Origin: a virus | DNA: 49,696 nt | Direction: 5' to 3' (one strand) | IMG/VR virus record: IMGVR_UViG_3300019762_000002 | Coordinates: 1-49,696 of that record | Part shown: one piece after another, positions 31,221 through 38,343 of the stretch | Layout of the letters: every line of letters starts with the position of its first letter | Position numbering within the stretch: position 1 is the stretch's first letter | Notes under the pieces: generated by a model | The model's database searches: none | What the model was told of the DNA's origin: nothing | Seen by the model: the letters and a program-made list of their open reading frames with translations, nothing else | Program-made: the position numbers and the translations under genes

Positions 31221-31249
31221 TTGACCATAAACATTAATTGCGATACTAT
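31221..31249 (+). promoter_or_regulatory. Plus promoter of the four-zinc-ribbon gene
   Basis: TTGACC (31221-31226), 17-base spacer, TACTAT (31244-31249). The operator is not present; only the first half-site TGAC remains. Unlike control region I, this promoter would escape TetR-type repression. Confidence 0.5.
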
Positions 31250-31281
31250 GCGTATTCCATAATTATGAAGAGATACAGAAA

Positions 31282-32010
31282 ATGGGTAGGTACTACAAAC
31301 TTTCCAACGGTACGCTTGGACCGTTCCCTGAGGGACGAATCGCAGCCGCTAGAGCGTCCAGCCGAGTATATACAGACCTCAACGGTTGTAAAAATTGTAA
31401 AAGTGTAACGTTTATCACAGCAAGTGGCCGCTGTGCAGCGTGTATGAGAGACCAAATTGCTGCAGTTTACATGTTTATTTCGATACCTGAAGGCGATAAA
31501 AGTTATCGTCCAGCGTTCAATTTACCAGAGAATTTCGAACCGATTAAAGAGGCTCACGAAGCGGTAAAACTGTTAAAAAACGACGAAGGTTTTAAGCTTG
31601 GTAAAGAGGTGTGCGCGGACTACGGTCACATCAAATTGACCAACGATAAACACCATCGATGTTACTTTTGTGAGACGCAAGGTAATAAACAAGAACAAGC
31701 TAGACAAAACGAGCAGGAACATTATTTAACACGTTCAAAGTGTGGTGGGTGCGGCTTGATGACATTACGCAACACAGCCGACGCATCGTGCGTAGATTGT
31801 GGACATTTACCGGGTACTCGTAAAGGTAGTGTATCACCAACCACACAAATGATGCGGGAAAACCCTGACATGGTGATAAGCCGTGACGACGCTATCGACC
31901 TAGACATGGTTGTATATCGAACAGGTGAAAAATGTAAGCACGGCCACACAGGCTGGCGCTATGTAACAACGGGAAATTGTATCCCATGTATGAGAGGTGA
32001 ACAGGTATGA
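31282..32010 (+). CDS. Four-zinc-ribbon protein, 242 aa
   Basis: Four metal-binding knuckles in a row: C36/C39 with C51/C54; C111/H116 with C127/C130; C154/C157 with C170/C173; and C218/H220/H222 with C233/C236 (CKHGHTGWRYVTTGNCIPC). The last resembles the single unit of the 14939 protein. No nuclease motif is seen. It may bind DNA, RNA or protein. The start is ATG 31282 after AGAGATACAG, a context shared with the 14610 gene. It overlaps the next gene by 4 bases. Confidence 0.7.
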   Translation: MGRYYKLSNGTLGPFPEGRIAAARASSRVYTDLNGCKNCKSVTFITASGRCAACMRDQIAAVYMFISIPEGDKSYRPAFNLPENFEPIKEAHEAVKLLKNDEGFKLGKEVCADYGHIKLTNDKHHRCYFCETQGNKQEQARQNEQEHYLTRSKCGGCGLMTLRNTADASCVDCGHLPGTRKGSVSPTTQMMRENPDMVISRDDAIDLDMVVYRTGEKCKHGHTGWRYVTTGNCIPCMRGEQV

Positions 32011-32234
32011 ACAGCAGTGAAGTTAAACTAAACAAATTCGGTAAACCGATAATTCTTGAAGATTTCGACACCGGTGAGCGATACGTACAACACGGTGACA
32101 TGTTAGTTAACGTAAAATCCGAAACGTTTTACAAGTCGATAGGTCAATGGTACGTGATAACCACAGAGGGGCGAACCAAACTGTTGAATCATGGTGATGA
32201 CGTCCCACCACTCGCAAAAATCAAACTGTACTAA
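32007..32234 (+). CDS. Hypothetical protein, 75 aa
   Basis: Small beta-rich protein (FDTGERYVQHGDMLVNVKSETFYKSIGQWYVITTEGRT). It overlaps the zinc-ribbon gene by 4 bases and would be co-transcribed with it. Not recognised. Confidence 0.6.
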   Translation: MNSSEVKLNKFGKPIILEDFDTGERYVQHGDMLVNVKSETFYKSIGQWYVITTEGRTKLLNHGDDVPPLAKIKLY

Positions 32235-32236
32235 CC

Positions 32237-32263
32237 AAAAACTAGGCGCTCCCAACGAGCGCC
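32237..32263 (-). terminator. Minus-strand terminator after the holin gene
   Basis: GGCGCTC-CCAAC-GAGCGCC hairpin (32245-32263) with AAAAA at 32237-32241, giving a T-run for minus-strand transcription from the holin and endolysin genes. It also lies downstream of the plus-strand gene ending at 32234. Confidence 0.75.
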
Positions 32264-32278
32264 ACACCCGCCACACAC

Positions 32279-32680
32279 TTAACGACGTATAGACTTCAAG
32301 CCTTTGATACCCACCGCAGCAAGCACCACGATTTCAAGTATCTCATCATAACTAGGTAGTAACGTCTTAACGGACGCAATGGCCGCATCACTCGCTTCGA
32401 GTAGTTCAGGCTTAGCGAATAGTATAGCGACGAACGTACAGACGAACACGAGTACCAGCGGCAATGTGATAATAACCGTCACATACTCATCAGTCCACGA
32501 CTCAGCGCTCTGCGACTTACCGAGCATTTCCCACTCTTGATCGTTAAACCCAGCACGTGCTTCATTGTCTTGTTTCTGACCAGTGAGCTTAGCTTTTAAG
32601 TTTTGCTTAGCAGCCTTACGATCTTGATGTCCTTCCCACAAACTCGTGACAGGACCTAATAACACTTTTAACCAACCCAT
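32279..32680 (-). CDS. Holin-like protein, GTA-holin type, 133 aa
   Basis: Membrane protein for lysis. N-terminal amphipathic helices (LLGPVTSLWEGHQDRKAAKQNLK), then SWTDEYVTVIITLPLVLVFVCTFVAILF (about residues 61-88) and a C-terminal helix (EILEIVVLAAVGIKGL), as in the three-helix holins of gene transfer agents. Preceded by a CGTCGC-CTA-GCGACG hairpin next to the GGGGAG ribosome binding site, which may limit its translation. Lies downstream of the endolysin-like gene. Confidence 0.65.
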   Translation of the reverse strand: MGWLKVLLGPVTSLWEGHQDRKAAKQNLKAKLTGQKQDNEARAGFNDQEWEMLGKSQSAESWTDEYVTVIITLPLVLVFVCTFVAILFAKPELLEASDAAIASVKTLLPSYDEILEIVVLAAVGIKGLKSIRR

Positions 32681-32713
32681 AATATTCTCCCCGTCGCTAG
32701 GCGACGCTTAAAC

Positions 32714-32738
32714 AAAAAAACCCGCACAATGGCGGGTT
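32714..32738 (-). terminator. Minus-strand terminator between endolysin and holin genes
   Basis: On the minus strand AACCCGC-CATTGT-GCGGGTT followed by TTTTTTT. Strong stem and long T-run. It would isolate the holin gene from upstream transcription, so the promoter at 32741 may be needed. Confidence 0.85.
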
Positions 32739-32740
32739 AC

Positions 32741-32768
32741 AGTATAGCATGGTGGTCGGGTATCACAA
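32741..32768 (-). promoter_or_regulatory. Minus promoter for the holin-like gene
   Basis: Minus strand TTGTGA (32763-32768), 16-base spacer, TATACT with an extended -10 (TG-C-TATACT, 32741-32746). The transcript would begin at or in the terminator stem, allowing the holin to be timed separately. Confidence 0.5.
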
Positions 32769-33224
32769 TTCCCCCGCTCGCCACGCTATCCAATCGGATA
32801 TATAGCGAGCACTTGTGGCCTTACCCGCGCTAGTATTCCAAACGCGCTTAGCGTACGCACCCATACCTAACACGTCGTCGGGTATCGGATGAGGATCCAT
32901 CGCGATAAGGTGACGCGCTAAGAATATCGAATAGCGATCACCATCCTCAACACGTGACCAATCGCGAGTAATGCCCATCGCTTTCGACGTCTGTGCAATT
33001 GTATCGCTGTTATCCCATATACTGTCGTGCGTATCGGGTTCGATTTGTAACACACCACGAGCAGGCCCACCACCCATCTGCACACGTAACACACCGCCAA
33101 GTGACTCATGTGCACATATCATGCAGATAAGCTCAACAGCGTTAGGGTTAAACATACCGCGGCGCACCTGACCCATTTCGGTAAGTACATCACTCACCTG
33201 ACGTTTAAACGTTTCGTATTTCAT
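32763..33224 (-). CDS. Lysozyme/transglycosylase-like endolysin, 153 aa
   Basis: ATG 33224 follows GGAG with 7-base spacing and overlaps the previous stop. MICAHESLGG at about residue 35 holds the likely catalytic Glu. GGGPARGVLQIEP (about 48-60) matches a substrate-binding loop of transglycosylase-like lysins from marine and vibrio phages. The rest is helical and ends YISDWIAWRAGEL. No signal peptide, so it should need a holin. The holin gene lies next. Confidence 0.65.
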   Translation of the reverse strand: MKYETFKRQVSDVLTEMGQVRRGMFNPNAVELICMICAHESLGGVLRVQMGGGPARGVLQIEPDTHDSIWDNSDTIAQTSKAMGITRDWSRVEDGDRYSIFLARHLIAMDPHPIPDDVLGMGAYAKRVWNTSAGKATSARYISDWIAWRAGEL

Positions 33225-33460
33225 TTCGCATCTCCAGCAGTGTGACGAATAAAATCGTCGATTATAATTTGTGTAACCCCACATATAACATCTTCCATCA
33301 TTTGGTGCGTATAGATACGACTCAAATCGTGGTATTGGGTGCCGACATGCCACTTAAACGTTATTCTCAGCATGTCGTCATCGTTACAGTTAAACTCTAT
33401 CGATACGCGAGAACTCACAGCAACCTTACACTCACGCATTAACCTTACGATGTCGATCAT
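33221..33460 (-). CDS. Hypothetical protein, 79 aa
   Basis: ATG 33460 chosen, following GGGG and overlapping the previous stop (ATGA). The sequence (VRLMRECKVAVSSRVSIEF, then MLRITFKWHV and MMEDVICGVTQIIIDDF) suggests an alpha/beta fold. Not recognised. Part of a run of small overlapping minus genes. Confidence 0.55.
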   Translation of the reverse strand: MIDIVRLMRECKVAVSSRVSIEFNCNDDDMLRITFKWHVGTQYHDLSRIYTHQMMEDVICGVTQIIIDDFIRHTAGDAK

Positions 33461-33744
33461 GACAACCCCCAACCGATAAGAATAAAGCCGATACACATTA
33501 TACCAGCGAATGCCGCGGCGACTTGTAACATGTCACCAGTATATTGATCGCACTCGTCAATCTCCACAGGTTTGATTGTGAACTCAAGCGCGTCACCAGC
33601 GTGAAGAGACGGTAAGACCACTATATCATGAGTCAATCCACGACCCGAAGCGTTCCACGCATCGTACAGCTCGTCAGGTGTCGCACACGTTGTGTAAGTA
33701 CGCCCACACTCAGCGTGTTTAATCATTTCACCTACGTAGCTCAT
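33457..33744 (-). CDS. Hypothetical protein with C-terminal membrane segment, 95 aa
   Basis: Residues 72-93 (LQVAAAFAGIMCIGFILIGWG) form one membrane span; the preceding 70 residues (RTYTTCATPDELYDAWNASGRG ... HAGDALEFTIKP) are soluble. C-terminally anchored, possibly a spanin-like or accessory lysis protein because it lies near the endolysin, but there is no coiled coil to support that. Overlaps both neighbours by 4 bases. Confidence 0.55.
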   Translation of the reverse strand: MSYVGEMIKHAECGRTYTTCATPDELYDAWNASGRGLTHDIVVLPSLHAGDALEFTIKPVEIDECDQYTGDMLQVAAAFAGIMCIGFILIGWGLS

Positions 33745-33953
33745 GACACCACCTCACACTCTTTACCTATTATAAACGGCCATGGTGTATCGTCTTCCAT
33801 ATTGATAAACCCGACGCGATGTAGCTCGTCATGGTGCACATCACACATAGTACCACTTGGTCTAATACGACCTTTGACAACCACAGGGAACTTAACGTCC
33901 TCTGCGTTACCGTAATCACCATCGTTTAGTAATTTCACTTGAACAGTTTGCAT
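33741..33953 (-). CDS. Small paralogue of the 34095 protein, 70 aa
   Basis: VKLLNDGDYGNAEDVKFPVVV, then HHDELHRVGF and a WPFIIGKECEVV end. The N-terminal half of the 34095 gene product has the same layout (LLLNDGGFGDAENVEFPVEVE, DELHRVGF, WFFAEGSEAVL), so the two arose by duplication. Function unknown; may bind a small ligand or nucleic acid. Confidence 0.6.
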   Translation of the reverse strand: MQTVQVKLLNDGDYGNAEDVKFPVVVKGRIRPSGTMCDVHHDELHRVGFINMEDDTPWPFIIGKECEVVS

Positions 33954-34108
33954 TTCGGTTTCTCCTGTTTTTTTAAGTTATGTCTAGCGCGTAACACATC
34001 GGTCGGTTTCTTACACTCGGGGCGCTCGTCGTCCGACACACCCCATTGAAGTCCACACCACCCGCAGTGCATCTCATCGTTACAGCGATACGCTTTACAC
34101 CTGTGCAT
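33935..34108 (-). CDS. Cys-rich small protein, 57 aa
   Basis: ATG 34108 is preferred to an upstream start. Residues include MHRCKAYRCND and HCGWCGLQW and a later CKK, a likely zinc-binding fold. GGAGG lies 11 bases upstream. Overlaps the 33741 gene by 19 bases. Confidence 0.5.
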   Translation of the reverse strand: MHRCKAYRCNDEMHCGWCGLQWGVSDDERPECKKPTDVLRARHNLKKQEKPKCKLFK

Positions 34109-34499
34109 TATGGTCGAGCCTCCGCTGTAACCGTTCAACCTCACACTCTAAGTCAGCGATACGCGCCCCACGTGCTATAACGTCAGCTTGTAACGAGTTA
34201 ATAATACGTTGCATCTCGTCACGCTCCCCGAATTGATTACAACACATGTCACGTATACACGGTGTTCCGTTTGGTTGCTCGACTGATGCGGGTTCTTCGG
34301 GTGCTAGCACAGCTTCACTACCTTCAGCGAAGAACCACTCACTTTGACTATTGAAACCTACGAACCCTACGCGATGTAATTCATCCTTACTTATTTTGAA
34401 ATGACTGCCATCTGTCAAGCGCAACGCCTCAACCTCTACAGGAAACTCAACGTTCTCGGCATCCCCAAACCCACCATCATTCAGTAATAATACTCTCAT
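34095..34499 (-). CDS. Paralogue of 33741 with coiled-coil tail, 134 aa
   Basis: Residues 1-65 match the 33741 protein. A Cys-containing linker (CIRDMCCNQFG) follows, then a coiled coil (RIINSLQADVIARGARIADLE, then VERLQRRLDHNAQ). GAGGTGA lies 9 bases before the ATG. It overlaps the next gene by 14 bases. The coiled coil suggests an oligomer. Confidence 0.6.
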   Translation of the reverse strand: MRVLLLNDGGFGDAENVEFPVEVEALRLTDGSHFKISKDELHRVGFVGFNSQSEWFFAEGSEAVLAPEEPASVEQPNGTPCIRDMCCNQFGERDEMQRIINSLQADVIARGARIADLECEVERLQRRLDHNAQV

Positions 34500-34520
34500 A
34501 CTCTTTCACCTCGTTGTTTT

Positions 34521-34541
34521 AGCGCCACGACGTGTGACGCT
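34521..34541 (-). other. GCGTCAC-type hairpin, copy 1
   Basis: Minus strand AGCGTCAC-ACGTC-GTGGCGCT, eight pairs with one G-U. Resembles the hairpins at 45216-45236 and 49543-49563. On the plus strand TTTTTT follows. It lies between the PrimPol gene and the 34095 gene. Confidence 0.5.
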
Positions 34542-34551
34542 TTTTTATACT

Positions 34552-36942
34552 TTAGCTGTTAGTGACGGAGGTGTCAACTGTTTGAGCTAATAAATCACCT
34601 TGCGCCGCTGCGTAACATCGCGCAACCTCCGCACCACTCGTTAAGTTACTGTGAATATGACCCGCACGGATATATAAGCGAGGTTTACCACCTTCACATG
34701 GTATAACGTTATTAGCACGTCCACCGTCTTTAAGTGCTGGGTGATAGTCGTAACCAAGCGAGCGTAACAGTTCGCGATGTTTGCCCGGCGGTAACATGTT
34801 GTCTTTACGAATGTCTTTAAGTAACTTACTGAACGCAAAGCTGCTGATCCATCCACCAGCAAAACCCGGACGGTCTTCACCAATCGCTTCGAGCACTTCC
34901 TGTTCGATACGACCCATACCAATCGAAGCGGCCTCTGCGGTGCTTGACGTGTCCGGCGCTGTTTGACAGCTCATCGTCGGGTTAAACTCGTTAGGTATCG
35001 CGTACTCGTTAAGAAAGTGTGCAACCTTAGCGTAACCGTTATGATTATCTAACCAATCGTAAAGATTCGAGAAGTAATCGCCCGTCATACCGTCGCGTAT
35101 AAGGTCTATTTTTTCTTGTTGTGCTGAATAAAATACACAGTAGCGGCGGTCTTTCGTAGCGTCTTTGATACCGTCTTTATGATTCGAGTTAAACATAAAG
35201 TTACAGCAAATATTGTGCATCGCTTGGTCGGTATTCATCGCACGTTTAGCTAAGCGCTTATTTGTGATCATAGGTTTAAGCGTTTCAATCATTTCAAGCT
35301 TATTACTCGGGACGTAAATATCTTCAACGCCGATGAATAACGTATTAAATAACCATGCGTTAAACTTCTCAGAGATTTCTAGCGCTGGTGGCATGTGTGT
35401 ATAACGCTCACCGATGGCATACGCAACGCAACGAGTGAAAAGTGTTTTACCATTACCTACCACGCCTTGTAGTAGTGGTGCCCATTGGATTTTATACCCT
35501 TTATACTGAACACACGCAGCCATGTACGATAACAGTATCGTTTGGTCACGCTCATCTGGTAACACTTTCGACAAGTGAGTCATAAACGGCTTAATGTCAC
35601 CCGACACAGTGTGAATATCGATAGGCACGTACGTATTAACGTAACGCCACCCGTCAATCTCAACGATAGCGCCAGGTGCTACGTCAGGGCGGAATGTCAT
35701 CGAGTCAGCTTTAGGGAAGTGCATTATCTGAGACTCTGTGAACGCCTCCCACGCTTTTTTGGTCGTCTTCTCGCCGTCTTCACCCGCTGCGAAATTGTAA
35801 CCACCGTACATCGCGTTAAACTGCTCAGGTTTAAGTAACGCACCGTTAGAACAAAAAATACGGTTCACCTCGGCAATATATACACACCCTTTAAACAACT
35901 CGACTTGCTTATCGGCCGCTAGTAACTGATAACCTTCACGCATGACAGGCTCAAGTACGGTCGTAACTTCTGTGATTTCAGTCGTCGATAAACCGACAGC
36001 ATAAAAACTACCTTGACGACCTACAGCGTTCGTGATAGTGCGTTGCATGTACGACTTATGGTAATCCCATTTGTCACGCACAAGCGCAGACTTACGCATT
36101 AACGACTCGATACGCTCACAATTACCACCTGTCCAGAACGCCAAGTGTTGAGCAAGCGCAGCATCAGCGCTCGAACGGTCGTACTCACCTTCCAGCGTGT
36201 CGTGCGGGTAGCCACGTGACAACACGGGAGCGTTACCAGCCCACAAGTCTTTGAACGATACTTTAGTCGGTTCAGCACCGAACATAACAGCTACTTCTTT
36301 AGGTTTCGACGCGAGCGCTTTCTCGATCAAGTCCGCATCGTCTTTAGGCGGGTTCGAGTCTTCAACGTGTGTCGTCGACCATTCGCCAGCTACTCGCTCG
36401 GGGTCTTTACCCGCGAAATACTGATCAACAACCGAGTCGAGTCCGTCCGTAACGTGCGAAGCGTCACCATTTACACCGTTACCCGTCAACGCGATGAAAC
36501 GCTCCGAGGTGTAAAGCTCGATACCTAGCGCGATATTCTTACACTTATGCTCAGGCTCAGTGCCAGCGTACGACCCGATAATATGCAAACCTGTACCACT
36601 ATGTGAAATCTCAACAGCAGCACCGCTTAACTCTGCGCATAGCTGCGTAGCGAGTGGCGACCACTGACCATCGTAAGCGCCGTCAATATCTACACAGTAA
36701 AAAGGGTCGTTCGATGTGAATACAAAACCAACACCGTAATTATCACCAAGCAACTGAGCGCTACTAATAGCGGTGTCAGGGTCTAACCATACGTTAGGGT
36801 TGTGTGCGTCCGTCACGTTACCGGTAATGTCACAAGGGAATTTGTCGAATTTACCAGGTCGTGACTTGCTCGCCACGGCTTTCCACAATACGAATTGTGC
36901 GTAGGCCCGTAACGCATTAAAAGATTGTGGGAGTTGTTGCAT
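34552..36942 (-). CDS. PrimPol-helicase fusion (NrS-1-like), 796 aa
   Basis: Replication protein with an N-terminal primase-polymerase: GVGFVFTSNDPFYCVDIDGAY holds the D-x-D pair at 85-87, EISHSGTGLHIIG (111-123) and ELYTSERFIALTG (142-154) follow the order of NrS-1 type enzymes. The C-terminal SF3-like helicase has Walker A GVVGNGKT (493-500), WLFNTLFIGVEDIY (Walker B) and FMFNSNHKDG (sensor). Its ATG follows GGGGAG, 3 bases after the TetR-like gene's stop, so the two are co-transcribed. Confidence 0.85.
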   Translation of the reverse strand: MQQLPQSFNALRAYAQFVLWKAVASKSRPGKFDKFPCDITGNVTDAHNPNVWLDPDTAISSAQLLGDNYGVGFVFTSNDPFYCVDIDGAYDGQWSPLATQLCAELSGAAVEISHSGTGLHIIGSYAGTEPEHKCKNIALGIELYTSERFIALTGNGVNGDASHVTDGLDSVVDQYFAGKDPERVAGEWSTTHVEDSNPPKDDADLIEKALASKPKEVAVMFGAEPTKVSFKDLWAGNAPVLSRGYPHDTLEGEYDRSSADAALAQHLAFWTGGNCERIESLMRKSALVRDKWDYHKSYMQRTITNAVGRQGSFYAVGLSTTEITEVTTVLEPVMREGYQLLAADKQVELFKGCVYIAEVNRIFCSNGALLKPEQFNAMYGGYNFAAGEDGEKTTKKAWEAFTESQIMHFPKADSMTFRPDVAPGAIVEIDGWRYVNTYVPIDIHTVSGDIKPFMTHLSKVLPDERDQTILLSYMAACVQYKGYKIQWAPLLQGVVGNGKTLFTRCVAYAIGERYTHMPPALEISEKFNAWLFNTLFIGVEDIYVPSNKLEMIETLKPMITNKRLAKRAMNTDQAMHNICCNFMFNSNHKDGIKDATKDRRYCVFYSAQQEKIDLIRDGMTGDYFSNLYDWLDNHNGYAKVAHFLNEYAIPNEFNPTMSCQTAPDTSSTAEAASIGMGRIEQEVLEAIGEDRPGFAGGWISSFAFSKLLKDIRKDNMLPPGKHRELLRSLGYDYHPALKDGGRANNVIPCEGGKPRLYIRAGHIHSNLTSGAEVARCYAAAQGDLLAQTVDTSVTNS

Positions 36943-36945
36943 ATA

Positions 36946-37287
36946 CTACTCCCCGTCTTCTTCGCTGATACCATTGCTGATCAACCAATCCATTGCTTGA
37001 CGTTTTAACGCATCATCAGCACCGTGAGCGATACGACAACCCGACGCGATACCATGAGCGATGATAGGTAACTCGGCGCGGTGTATCGCTGCGCGCATAA
37101 CTGCACGGTGTAACTGATTCATAGTGTTAAACACTTTACTCACCAAACCCGTGGAGATACCACCTTGCTCGGCGATACGTTCACGCGTTAAAGCGTCGTA
37201 ACCCTGTTTAATAGCTATATCCATCGCAACACCTAAGATGTGCTCGCGACGTGCTTCTGGTTTCATTCTTGTTCTACGGTCTGACAT
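36946..37287 (-). CDS. Short TetR-like repressor, 113 aa
   Basis: Residues 10-60 follow the TetR DNA-binding domain: EARREHILGVAMDIAIKQGY, then ALTRERIAEQGGISTGLVSKVFNTM with the recognition helix. TetR proteins are usually about 200 residues; here only about 50 residues follow the HTH, too few for a normal ligand pocket. Two TGAC-N6-GTCA operators flank its own promoter, one over the -35 and one after the -10, and nine more copies lie at other promoters. I infer it is the regulator of that set. It is co-transcribed with the PrimPol gene. Confidence 0.75.
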   Translation of the reverse strand: MSDRRTRMKPEARREHILGVAMDIAIKQGYDALTRERIAEQGGISTGLVSKVFNTMNQLHRAVMRAAIHRAELPIIAHGIASGCRIAHGADDALKRQAMDWLISNGISEEDGE

Positions 37288-37309
37288 GTTATTTCTCTCT
37301 TTAAATTAA

Positions 37310-37351
37310 TGACTAGATGGTCAATATAAGCGCGCGTGACGGACTTGTCAA
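37310..37351 (-). promoter_or_regulatory. TetR-gene promoter with two operators
   Basis: Minus strand: TTGACA (37346-37351), 17-base spacer, TATATT (37323-37328). Operator 1 is TGAC-N6-GTCA at 37310-37323, just after the -10. Operator 2 is at 37337-37350, overlapping the -35. Both orientations read alike as the palindrome is symmetric. Strong basis for autoregulation. Confidence 0.85.
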
Positions 37352-37870
37352 CTATTTCATCCAGTCACGGTCGATTAATCTTACCTTTCGATCACCTTTA
37401 CCAAACGTAAACACCACTGAACCTTTAAAATTACCGTTAACAGGTGAACCAGTTGAAGCGTTAACGAACGATATCCTACCGTTTATTAAATCCACATGGT
37501 GTGCGTGTTCCCACGCTTTTTTAAACCATTTAACTGACGTGTCGGCGGGTATCAACATACTAACGTTAACGTCAAGTCGCTTCGATAACTCGATACATAA
37601 ATCAACCCAAGGCGGTATATCACTATAAGGTGGGTTACACCATATATTCATGGTATCGGCTTCGCACATCGATAAAGCGCTTAAAGTTGTTGACATGTCG
37701 AGCGCGTTCATTTCTTCAGTGATGTAAAAATCACACTTATGATTTGTATGGTCAGCGCATAAATCTACACCATAATTATAAATTCCGTTGTAGTAATCAA
37801 AAACAAATTGTGGAGTAGACCACAAATCTTTAATCTCTACAGGTGTTTTACTTCCGTGATAACCCTTCAT
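37352..37870 (-). CDS. dam: DNA N6-adenine methyltransferase, phage Dam type, 172 aa
   Basis: CNPPYS (residues 78-83) is the catalytic NPPY motif. LWSTPQFVFDYYN near residue 16 and VDLCADHTNHKCDFYITEE near 35 fit the Phage N6-adenine methyltransferase family. Target sequence unknown. Overlaps the VRR-NUC gene by 4 bases. It could protect phage DNA from host restriction. Confidence 0.85.
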   Translation of the reverse strand: MKGYHGSKTPVEIKDLWSTPQFVFDYYNGIYNYGVDLCADHTNHKCDFYITEEMNALDMSTTLSALSMCEADTMNIWCNPPYSDIPPWVDLCIELSKRLDVNVSMLIPADTSVKWFKKAWEHAHHVDLINGRISFVNASTGSPVNGNFKGSVVFTFGKGDRKVRLIDRDWMK

Positions 37871-38343
37871 AGTGACCCCACATCATTACAAAAACACGCA
37901 TCACCACCAAGCGACACGATAAGTTCTAAAAACCGCAACTGTGCATTTTCGCGCTCAGTACCCGTATATTTCCAATCAGCGCGTTTAACTTCACGTGCGA
38001 CAAATTGCCCAATCGTACTACCCACCATGTCAGGCGTGATAAGTACGGGGCGTATACCAATCAGGTCGGACGACTTGAGCGCTTTATTCATAGCCGCTGA
38101 GTCATTCGCCAACCCGTAACGTATTAAACGCCCTCGCTTATCTTCACAGGCGCCTACGTTGTTACGCCACACTCGCGACCCGACGTGACTAGCCTCAAGG
38201 CGTACAGCGTTCAACACAGCCGCTTCACTCGCACCGGTCATAGAGTGCGGTAAGTCCGTCGGCTGCGTGAATAACTGTTGCAACTCTGCGAGCGCTTCGG
38301 GCGTTACGCCGTGACGCTTCGCCCAATCTTGGATGTGTATCAT
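37867..38343 (-). CDS. VRR-NUC nuclease, 158 aa
   Basis: Residues 39-60 (SEAAVLNAVRLEASHVGSRV), SSDLIGI (91-97, Asp) and FVAREVKRADW (114-124, the E-x-K pair) form the VRR-NUC active site. ENAQLRFLELIVSLGG follows. Such nucleases act on branched or replicative DNA. ATG 38343 overlaps the upstream stop by 4 bases. Confidence 0.85.
   Translation of the reverse strand: MIHIQDWAKRHGVTPEALAELQQLFTQPTDLPHSMTGASEAAVLNAVRLEASHVGSRVWRNNVGACEDKRGRLIRYGLANDSAAMNKALKSSDLIGIRPVLITPDMVGSTIGQFVAREVKRADWKYTGTERENAQLRFLELIVSLGGDACFCNDVGSL

Noticed and set aside
31222-31235. Possible operator in control region II
   Set aside because: Only the first half-site TGAC is present; the second reads CATT.
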